From Lentisphaerota bacterium (lineage in GTDB: Bacteria; Verrucomicrobiota; Lentisphaeria; Oligosphaerales; JABHEG01): a stretch of DNA of 64,000 bases. The DNA lies in NCBI GenBank assembly GCA_018676675.1, contig JABHEG010000222.1, positions 41,426 to 105,425 on the forward strand. The letters are read 5' to 3'. Positions 52,400 through 60,006 of the stretch are shown here, piece by piece (within the stretch, counting starts at the first letter, position 1; each line of letters opens with the position of its first letter). The notes beneath the pieces are model-generated. The model saw only the letters and a list, made by a program, of their open reading frames with translations, ran no database searches and was not told where the DNA came from. The position numbers were made by a program, and so were the translations under genes.

Positions 52400-55300
52400 T
52401 CACTCAGCGGTTCCGGTGGGCAGCACATACCCCGCAAGGCGGCTGCCGACAGCGCAGGCCAGGGCACGGTCGCTCGTGAAGCAGACGTGAGTGGGAACCG
52501 CTCCCGGAACCACGGCTGCGGTCACGGTTCCGCTCCCCGCCAGCACGTAGAGCTTGCCATCGTCACAGCCAACTGCCGCCCGTGTTCCCTGAGCGTCGCC
52601 ACACAGGATACTGTCAGGCAGCATGATTCGCCAGAGCACGTCCCCTGCCCCACTGACCGCGCAGACCGTTCCTGCGACCGTCGTACACAGGAGGGCTTCC
52701 CCACCACCCACATCGAGGGAACTGATGGACGTCACCGTTCCGCCGCAATTGGTATTCCAGGCCCACCCCTTCCCCACTTCCACTCGACGGACGTAACTGT
52801 CCTCAAGAGCGATGTAGGGTTCGGGCCGACCATCCGTGTCCGTATCGATCATGGCCACCGCGCTGGTGACCGGACCACCGTAGAGACGCTGAAGAAGCGT
52901 CCCATCAGGGCCAAGCAGGCGCGGCCACCCGTATTCAGTACCGGCCATAATCTCGTCACGCCCATCGCCGTCGATGTCCCCGGCAACCCCAACCGTACTC
53001 GCGTGGGTCGTGTCCTTCCGCCAAAGCAACTTGCCTCGCGACGAAAGCCCGTGGTAATGCCAGTTGTCCGAGCCGGTCACCACATCATCGACCCCGTCGC
53101 CGTCAAGATCAGCCCCGAAGACCGTACCGACGGATCCCGTTCGGCCGTGAAATGTCGCGCACTCATACTCCCACAGCACCTTGCCGTCCATCGCCTGGAG
53201 GACGACCACCTGCCCAAGATCCGTACCGACCAAGCAGCCATAGACCGCCCCTGCCTTCTCCGCAAAAGCCACACTCCGGACCTCGCCTTTGACCTCCCCT
53301 CGCCAAATCTCATTGCCTGCCCGGAGCAGCCCAACACGCCCTGCCGTAGTGCCGTAGAGAACGGCCTCGCCATGTGCCGCCATCGCGGTGACCGAACCCG
53401 CAACCGACAACTCCCAGTGTGCAGGTACCGGTGGAACGTCGACGGTTGGGAAGCGAACAGTCGGAGGATGCTCAACGGCTTGTTGACGCGCTCGGTCCAA
53501 GATCGCCTCGATCGTCGCCGATGACAGCTCCCGAGCCGGTCCCCCGGTCCCCGCCTGCCCCACGACGAAACCATCCCGATCAATCAGGAACATGCCGGGC
53601 GGGACGACGACGCCATCCGCCAGTTCAGCTGGTCCAAGGCCAACAACAGCGGGGTTCAGCCCTTCGATCAGCCACATGTTCGGGCCGCAGGAGCGGATGT
53701 CCCGGCGTTGCGCTCCGTCGTCGGAGGGGAAACAGAGATTGACGTAACGGACGCTCTCTCCGAGCCCCACACGCTGGTCCTTCGTCTGCGTGACAACGGA
53801 CGTGTTCTTGCCCGCATAGGGATAGCCGGCATAGTAGCCGGCGCTGCCCCCGTGACCGTAATCAAAACACTCCCGCACCTTCATCCGGGAACCGTCCGCG
53901 TTGACGATAAAGAAGTGCCTGTCAGGGCTGACGTCCTGCTCTGGCTGGCGGGCCAGTAACGACTCCGCTTCGAAGACCTGTTCAGCGCCGTCGGAACCAC
54001 GCACAATAACCCGGTCAAGCCGAGGGCCAGGCCCTTCGCGCAGAGAGATTCGGCAGAACTGCTCCCCACCAGCAGAAGCCACACCGACACCGGTATCACG
54101 CTTCTCCCAGGTGGAAGAGCTCGCCCCATACCGGTCCAGCGGAACATGGTGCGGCACAGGCTGTTCATCGCCGATCTGAAACCAGAACGAATCACTCCCG
54201 CCATTGATGCCCCGAGCCACGAGCTCAACCGTCACTGCCCCCGTGGGCAGCCGGAGCGGAAAGACCAGTTCCGCACTGGTCGTCGCAAACGTCACGACGC
54301 GTCGCCCATCGTCATCCAGCTCAACCAACGCGTCACGCGTTTCAACCAGTCGTTCGCTCTGGGTCACCTGAATGGTGTTCCCCCGCAGAGAGACCTGCCC
54401 CAGCGTACGCCAGAAGCAGCGCGTCCGGTAAGCCGCTTCCTTTGTTCGCTCTCGTACATCATCCACGACCACAAAGAAATCTCGTGCCTTCCAGAAGATC
54501 GCCCGTTCCCAGTCAGCCCCGCCGCAGTCATTCATGCGCGAACGCGTCAAGCCAACACGCTCATTTCCCCCGGCGCAGAGCAACTCCGCGGCAAACGGCT
54601 GGGCTGCGATGACTTGCGCATCCCGATTCGAAGCCGAGCGAAGATCAGGACTGACGCCGTCCCGGAGCCAGGCGATGCTGTTGTGGTGGCGCGGTTCGGA
54701 GCGGATGTAATCCATATCGACGAGCCAGTAGTGATCGCCCACCGAGTAGCGAATGATAGCATTGCCGTCCACATGCTTGTGGTTGCCGACATGCAGCCCG
54801 TCGAGCATCAGATAGTCGTCCTCCTTGCTCCAGCCGCTTCGCATCACAACCTTGTCGAGCACACGTCCCTCCGGCACGCCCTTCACGCCCAGGGCATCCG
54901 CCCGAAGCGGATCAACCAGGAAGCGGCGAAGCCCGACGTGATCAACCGGCGCCGTCGCCTTGCACGACGGGGCGTACTGCCACATGGCGCTCTCCGATCC
55001 CCCGTCCGTAAGCTTGAGTAGCCACATGCATCCCTCGTCCGCGTAAAGGGCCGCTCCCAGGCGAAAGAGCTTGGCCGCGACACTGCCGAACGCCTGCCAG
55101 GCATCCCCGTGCGTGGCTTCGTTCCCGAATGCATCGTGCGAGGCGATGGCATAGTCGAGGCACTCGCGCAGGACACCATTACTGAAGTACGCTGTCTGTC
55201 TCCCCGTCGACAACACATAGCGCGACGTATGACAGGGGACGCTCCACTGATAGTTGGCGCTGTCCTCCAACGGCTGGGGACTGTTGATCTGCCCGGCAAA

Positions 55301-56389
55301 CAGGTTCTCCATCACCGCGGCCCAGTAGTCAGCCGCCTCAACATCATAGTGCGCCCGCAAAAACTGGGCAGCCAGAGCCACCCCAAGCGCGGGGTAGGTC
55401 TGGTGGTTCCAGATGGGGCGGAGTGCTCCCTGCTGGTAGCGCCGAACGGGTTCTCGCAGTTCCCAGAAGACCATGGAGTCTTCCACCATCTGCCGCAGCC
55501 ATTCCGCCGCAAGCACACGGTCGGCATCGGTCAATCCGCCGCTCTCCTCACACTGATCGATGGCAATGACCAACTCCGCCAGCGTGAACGTGGGAGGGTG
55601 GTCAATCTCGCGGTAGTGCTGCACCAGAAAGCGCAACAGTGCCGCGCACTGCCGACCATGGCTGTCGTCGCCGGTCAGATGGAAATCTCTTGCCGCAGCC
55701 TGGAACGAGTGGCAGATACTGCGGTATTGGTTCACCTTGGATGTCCGGTAAGCTGAAAGCGTTTCCCGGGCCGCTTCCACCTTCGCGGCAATGGTGTCGT
55801 CACTCGGAGAGGCAGGAGGAGCCCAGCCCTGCGGTTGCCAGAGCGCCAGGAGCGGGAGCGTACCGGACTCCTCTGCCTTGAGACAAGCTGTGAACGCCTC
55901 GAGAGCCAACGGGATTCCGTCGGCAAAACTCGCCCCCAGGAAAACAACGTCCATTCCCGTGTCCATCGCGGAGGGGATTGCCCGAAGCTCGAAGCCCCCC
56001 TCGCCGGGGTAGAGACCATCAGCGCCAACGAGATGATTCGCGTACAGCCGCCGCACAAGCGGCCCGGTAGTGAAGTTCCCCAGAACAACCAGGACGCTTA
56101 CGCCTTCCGGCACAGACCGGTAGTCGGCTTCGGGAAGCAGAGACACGGCGTTGCCGGACAAGCGCTGAAGCGAGTCCCGGATGGCCCGGGCTGGTCCGTT
56201 AAACTCTGGGACCTCCGGCAACAGCACGGCACAACGCACTCCCGTCGAGTTCCACAGAACGACCCGTTCAGGCACGCGGAAGGATACCGAGATGGCGCTC
56301 GACGTCATCGGCGGAAGTGCGCCACATGCCGTCTCTACACAGATCACGGCCAGGAGGCCAAAGACCAATCGGGAAGGGCGTTTCTGCAT
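52400..56389 (-). CDS. Giant fusion: heparinase-like toroid/sandwich plus PQQ/FG-GAP propeller
   Basis: 1329 residues from ATG 56389 (GGGAG site); the ORF upstream reads only through 31-bp repeats. Signal peptide 1-23 (LVFGLLAVICVETACGA). A toroid-like region spans ~180-500, followed by a heparinase-type sandwich with GNHKHVDGNAIIRY near 535 and RSEPRHHNSIAW. The C-terminal third (~1000-1329) is a propeller with PQQ-like blades (LLWRKDTTHASTVGV) and calcium motifs (ADLDGDGVDD and GDIDGDGRDE). Lyase and propeller may bind and cut one glycan. Lyase activity is a family-level inference. Confidence 0.8.
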   Translation of the reverse strand: MQKRPSRLVFGLLAVICVETACGALPPMTSSAISVSFRVPERVVLWNSTGVRCAVLLPEVPEFNGPARAIRDSLQRLSGNAVSLLPEADYRSVPEGVSVLVVLGNFTTGPLVRRLYANHLVGADGLYPGEGGFELRAIPSAMDTGMDVVFLGASFADGIPLALEAFTACLKAEESGTLPLLALWQPQGWAPPASPSDDTIAAKVEAARETLSAYRTSKVNQYRSICHSFQAAARDFHLTGDDSHGRQCAALLRFLVQHYREIDHPPTFTLAELVIAIDQCEESGGLTDADRVLAAEWLRQMVEDSMVFWELREPVRRYQQGALRPIWNHQTYPALGVALAAQFLRAHYDVEAADYWAAVMENLFAGQINSPQPLEDSANYQWSVPCHTSRYVLSTGRQTAYFSNGVLRECLDYAIASHDAFGNEATHGDAWQAFGSVAAKLFRLGAALYADEGCMWLLKLTDGGSESAMWQYAPSCKATAPVDHVGLRRFLVDPLRADALGVKGVPEGRVLDKVVMRSGWSKEDDYLMLDGLHVGNHKHVDGNAIIRYSVGDHYWLVDMDYIRSEPRHHNSIAWLRDGVSPDLRSASNRDAQVIAAQPFAAELLCAGGNERVGLTRSRMNDCGGADWERAIFWKARDFFVVVDDVRERTKEAAYRTRCFWRTLGQVSLRGNTIQVTQSERLVETRDALVELDDDGRRVVTFATTSAELVFPLRLPTGAVTVELVARGINGGSDSFWFQIGDEQPVPHHVPLDRYGASSSTWEKRDTGVGVASAGGEQFCRISLREGPGPRLDRVIVRGSDGAEQVFEAESLLARQPEQDVSPDRHFFIVNADGSRMKVRECFDYGHGGSAGYYAGYPYAGKNTSVVTQTKDQRVGLGESVRYVNLCFPSDDGAQRRDIRSCGPNMWLIEGLNPAVVGLGPAELADGVVVPPGMFLIDRDGFVVGQAGTGGPARELSSATIEAILDRARQQAVEHPPTVRFPTVDVPPVPAHWELSVAGSVTAMAAHGEAVLYGTTAGRVGLLRAGNEIWRGEVKGEVRSVAFAEKAGAVYGCLVGTDLGQVVVLQAMDGKVLWEYECATFHGRTGSVGTVFGADLDGDGVDDVVTGSDNWHYHGLSSRGKLLWRKDTTHASTVGVAGDIDGDGRDEIMAGTEYGWPRLLGPDGTLLQRLYGGPVTSAVAMIDTDTDGRPEPYIALEDSYVRRVEVGKGWAWNTNCGGTVTSISSLDVGGGEALLCTTVAGTVCAVSGAGDVLWRIMLPDSILCGDAQGTRAAVGCDDGKLYVLAGSGTVTAAVVPGAVPTHVCFTSDRALACAVGSRLAGYVLPTGTAE

Positions 56390-56429
56390 CAGAGGACTCC
56401 CTGTTGCTGGTACGTGATCAGGCTTTTCT

Positions 56430-56720
56430 GGAGAGCGGTCGTCCCCGACCGTGGTCTTGTGGAGAGCGGTCGTCCCCGACCGTGGTCTTGTGGAGAGCGG
56501 TCGTCCCCGACCGTGGTCTTGTGGAGAACGGTCGTCCCCCACCGTGGTCTTGTGGAGAGCGGTCGTCCCCGACCGTGGTCTTGTGGAGAGCGGTCGTCCC
56601 CGACCGTGGTCTTGTGGAGAGCGGTCGTCCCCGACCGTGGTCTTGTGGAGAGCGGTCGTCCCCCACCGTGGTCTTGTGGAGAGCGGTCGTCCCCGACCGT
56701 GGTCTTGTGGAGAGCGGTCG
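56430..56720. repeat. 31-bp tandem array, nine units plus a partial tenth
   Basis: Units start every 31 bases (56430, 56461, ... 56709). Each has GGAGAGCGGTCGTCCCCGAC and ends GTGGTCTT. Most units fold CGGTCG-tccc-CGACCG; units 4 and 8 carry GTCCCCCACCG, which breaks the stem. There are no spacers, so it is not CRISPR. It lies 41 bases before the ATG of the 52400-56389 gene, within its leader or promoter. With the repeat at 56778 it fills the ~490-base gap. Confidence 0.95.
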
Positions 56721-56777
56721 CATGCCGAGCCGTAGCGCTTCGGCCAAAACTGATCCCTGGCCGGATCCCATTCGGAA

Positions 56778-56836
56778 CGCCACGGCGGAGACCGCCGCTC
56801 TCCGGAAAGGCGCCACGGCGGAGACCGCCGCTCTCC
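56778..56836. repeat. Two 33-bp-period palindromic repeats
   Basis: CGCCACGGCGGAGACCGCCG-type units begin at 56778 and 56811. Each contains an inverted GGCGG...CCGCC core. They lie directly after the 31-bp array and before the stop of the Gfo/Idh gene. Confidence 0.75.
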
Positions 56837-56878
56837 AGGAAAAACGACGGGCCGCCCGATGCCAACTCACACCCGCAC

Positions 56879-57916
56879 TCACCCCAGCTCGCTAAGCTTG
56901 ACCGGGCGACCTTCTGCGGCCGAAAGGTCAGCAGCATAGATAACCTTGTGTGACTGGAACGCCGTCTCAAAATCCGTCAGCGGCATGGTCGTATCGTTCA
57001 GGATGCTATCCCGGAATGCCTCGAACTGGGGCTGGTAAGGATGATCCGTCACGTCGCCCGAGTCCACCATCGCGGTTTCAAGCGTGCTCCAGCGTTCCTT
57101 GACCATGCCTGTGAGCTTGTTCGAGTAAAACTTGTTATCCAGCAGACTGCCTTCACTGCCAACGAGATGGCAATGGAAGTAGTAAGGCTGCAGGCAATCG
57201 ATCGATGCCGTCACTTTGCCGATCTTGCCGCCCTTGAAGCGCATAATCGTCACGGTGGTCGGGTCATACTCGTAGTCCGCGAAGTAGGGGCTGCTGCTCT
57301 TCGAGCCGTAGCTGGTGACCTCCTCGACCTCATCATCCATGGCCAGAAGCAGGGCGTCGAGAGAATGGACGCCGGCACTCAAAAGCGCACTCCCGCCGCA
57401 GTCCTTCTTCACATTCCAGGTGATCTGCCCGTACCATGGACCGATGCCGTGGTAGTAGTCGATCTCACCGTAGTGCAGGTCGCCCAGCAGACCGGAGTCG
57501 ATCATAGACTTCATGAGCAGAAACTGTTTGCTGAACCGACACTCGAGCCCTACACATGCCTTGACGCCGGCCTCGCTGATCGCCGCGCGAATGGCACTGG
57601 CATCAGCATAATTGAGCGCGATGGGCTTCTCCAGGAAAATGTGTTTCCCGGCCTGGGCGGCCGCAACGGCCTGCTCGACGTGAAACTTGTTGGGTGTGCA
57701 GATATCGATAATGTCGAGCTCGGGATCCTTGAGCATCTCCCGGTAGTCGGTGTAGATCTTCGGAGAAATGCCATGGGTCGCCTCGATCTCCTCCGGTGAC
57801 AGGTCGCGGACATCGCAAATTGCCGCAACCGTGGTGCCTTCCACCGCCGCGTACGTCCCAATGTGCGCCCCGGCTACCCAGCCGTACCCGATCATACCAA
57901 CCTTCAAATCCTGCAT
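56879..57916 (-). CDS. Gfo/Idh/MocA-family NAD(P)-dependent oxidoreductase
   Basis: 345 residues. The ATG at 57916 has GGAGG with eight bases of spacing; the longer frame to 58078 has no support. Rossmann motif GYGWVAGAHIG (G10-G12) and the active-site EKP at E96-K97-P98 are present. The C-terminal part has the family's beta-sheet domain (GGSALLSAGVHSLD). It probably oxidises or reduces a sugar or sugar alcohol in the cytosol. It is transcribed first in the minus-strand run and diverges from the GH51-like gene. Confidence 0.92.
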   Translation of the reverse strand: MQDLKVGMIGYGWVAGAHIGTYAAVEGTTVAAICDVRDLSPEEIEATHGISPKIYTDYREMLKDPELDIIDICTPNKFHVEQAVAAAQAGKHIFLEKPIALNYADASAIRAAISEAGVKACVGLECRFSKQFLLMKSMIDSGLLGDLHYGEIDYYHGIGPWYGQITWNVKKDCGGSALLSAGVHSLDALLLAMDDEVEEVTSYGSKSSSPYFADYEYDPTTVTIMRFKGGKIGKVTASIDCLQPYYFHCHLVGSEGSLLDNKFYSNKLTGMVKERWSTLETAMVDSGDVTDHPYQPQFEAFRDSILNDTTMPLTDFETAFQSHKVIYAADLSAAEGRPVKLSELG

Positions 57917-58107
57917 CTGCCAATCCTCCATATGGTACACATAGCCTGTCAGAGTAAGTGCGTTATGGTAAACCGCTCCCAGCCCGAAAGCAAGAAGGCC
58001 CATCCACCGCTTTCCAGCACATCTCACCCATCCAAAACCCGACCTGAACCGCTTCACAGAGTAAAGTAGGCAAATCACGCCTTGTCTTCTACAGGAGAGG
58101 ACACCCG

Positions 58108-59979
58108 ATGAACGCCCCTCGTCTTGATCGTCACGGCCTGACCAGACCTCTTGCCCGATGTGCTGTGTTGACGGTTCTCGCCGTCGCCGTGGTCAGCCAC
58201 GCTCAGGAAGAGAACCTGCTCCGAAACGCCCGCTTTGCGAACAAACTGAACGGCTGGGAAGCCTCGGGAAACGCAGCGCGTTACTCAGTGATGCAGGAAT
58301 TCGGTCGCGGGCCGGTTTTGAGGTATGCCAAAAGAAAGGACGAGACGCCGGATGAGAACTCCCACTTTGACCAGGTCGTTCAGCTCGTCCCGGGAACACT
58401 CTACACGCTCCTCGTCCAGTCCCGAGCAACGCCGGGTCTCCGGCCGGTGATCCGAGTGGCCTCGATGGGCTGGCAGACTATTGCCACGGCCATGGCTGCC
58501 GACACACCGAACTGGCAAACGATCCACGCGCTCTTCCGGGCTCCCGAGGAAGGGAAGATCCGGGTACAGATCTTCGGAGGAGCCCATGGCGAAATCCGCC
58601 AGACGTTCCCCGGAGAGAGTTTCTTCGACGACCTGCTGCTCCGCCCGGCTAACACAGCCGAACGCGAACGCTTTCTCTCCTGCGCAATCACCATCTCTCA
58701 CGACCAGCCATTGCACGCGGTCAACCGGCTCTTTTTCGGCTCCAATACCCTATTCATGATCGACGACGACGAAGCCCTGGCTGACGGCTCAATCGCCCGC
58801 CATCTGAGCAAGATGCCCTGCACGCTCCTGCGCTTCCCGGGCGGAGATGTCGCGGACAACTACCTGTGGAAGACACACTCCCTGGACAACCGCAAATGGT
58901 GGCCGTCCAAGCAGGGCTCACACACGACTGACACGGACGAATTCATGGCTCTCTGCCGCCAAGTCGGCGCGGAGCCCATCCTCGTGGTCAATCTGGAGGC
59001 GTGGCTCCTGAGGGGAGATGTGGAAGGGGGTGCTCGGGATGCAGCTGACTGGGTCCGCCACTGCAATGTCACCAACGCGTATGGCGTGAAATACTGGGAG
59101 ATCGGCAACGAAACCTACCTGTACAGCCCGGGGAAGCACAAACGCCTACCGGTCAGCGCACGCCAGTATGCCCAGGCCTATCTGCAGTTCTCCGCCGCTA
59201 TGAAGGCTGTAGACCCGACGATCAGAACCGGAGCGATCGGGCATCTGCACCCCAATGTCCGGGTCAGCCTCGGGGACCATCGAGATGAAGATCCCTGGTG
59301 GCCAACCATCTTCGACCTGGCCGGAGACAAGATCGATTTCGCCGTGGTCCACGAATATGCACTGAGCCGCTTCGGAGTGCCGTTGCGCAAACGCGATTCC
59401 GTCCGAACATTCCGAGAGTTTCTCAGGAAGAACCAGCCTGACCGTCACATCCCCATTGCCCTCACCGAGTGGAACCTGAATAAGAAGACAGAGGGAACTG
59501 CGAGCGAGAAGGCTCTGATGCTCGCCGAACGAATAGGGGAATATCTCCTCGGCGGTGTGGACATGGCCACCTTCTGGCCGCTGCGCATCGGCGGCCGTAC
59601 GTGGGGCAACCGTGGTCTACTCTCAGCCGAGGACAACACTCCTCAGATGTCACACCGGATCCTGGCCGCTTACGCCACTCGACTTGCCAACGGCGGAACG
59701 GCTCTCACGACGACCTGTGAGCACCAGTCCCTGTTCTGCATGGCAGCCGAAGTCGCCAACGGCCCCACATACCTGTTCGTCTGCAACTCGACACCTGAAG
59801 AATCCGGTCTGACCTGCGTCATCGATGCGGGACAACGGACATTGGAGAAGGGAACGGTGGAGATCATCGGGGCCACGGAAAAGACACCAGCGACGCCCCC
59901 TGCCCTCACCCGTGGCGAAGATGGACGACTCCAAACCGTCCTTCCCCCAAAGGCTTTCGCGATCCTCACACTGCGCTGA
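58108..59979 (+). CDS. Secreted GH51-like alpha-L-arabinofuranosidase candidate
   Basis: 623 residues with a signal peptide ~1-32 (VLTVLAVAVVSHAQ). A jelly-roll binding domain at ~35-180 (NLLRNARFANKLNGWEASG). Then a GH-A barrel: LLRFPGGDVADNYLWK, KYWEIGNETYL with acid/base E335, and the nucleophile E454 in ALTEWNL. These match GH51 family features closely. A short C-terminal sandwich follows. AGGAGAGGAC lies before the ATG. Would remove arabinose side chains from pectin or arabinan; GH39-type xylosidase is an alternative. Confidence 0.82.
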   Translation: MNAPRLDRHGLTRPLARCAVLTVLAVAVVSHAQEENLLRNARFANKLNGWEASGNAARYSVMQEFGRGPVLRYAKRKDETPDENSHFDQVVQLVPGTLYTLLVQSRATPGLRPVIRVASMGWQTIATAMAADTPNWQTIHALFRAPEEGKIRVQIFGGAHGEIRQTFPGESFFDDLLLRPANTAERERFLSCAITISHDQPLHAVNRLFFGSNTLFMIDDDEALADGSIARHLSKMPCTLLRFPGGDVADNYLWKTHSLDNRKWWPSKQGSHTTDTDEFMALCRQVGAEPILVVNLEAWLLRGDVEGGARDAADWVRHCNVTNAYGVKYWEIGNETYLYSPGKHKRLPVSARQYAQAYLQFSAAMKAVDPTIRTGAIGHLHPNVRVSLGDHRDEDPWWPTIFDLAGDKIDFAVVHEYALSRFGVPLRKRDSVRTFREFLRKNQPDRHIPIALTEWNLNKKTEGTASEKALMLAERIGEYLLGGVDMATFWPLRIGGRTWGNRGLLSAEDNTPQMSHRILAAYATRLANGGTALTTTCEHQSLFCMAAEVANGPTYLFVCNSTPEESGLTCVIDAGQRTLEKGTVEIIGATEKTPATPPALTRGEDGRLQTVLPPKAFAILTLR

Positions 59980-60006
59980 ACGCGCTACTGAGGCAGTGCA
60001 GACGCG

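Noticed and set aside
56430..56720. CRISPR array of 31-bp repeats
   Set aside because: Repeats are strictly contiguous with no unique spacers, and no cas genes occur.
56389..56970. Repetitive proteins encoded by the 31-bp array on both strands
   Set aside because: Several frames are open at once, as expected from a simple repeat; no start signal.
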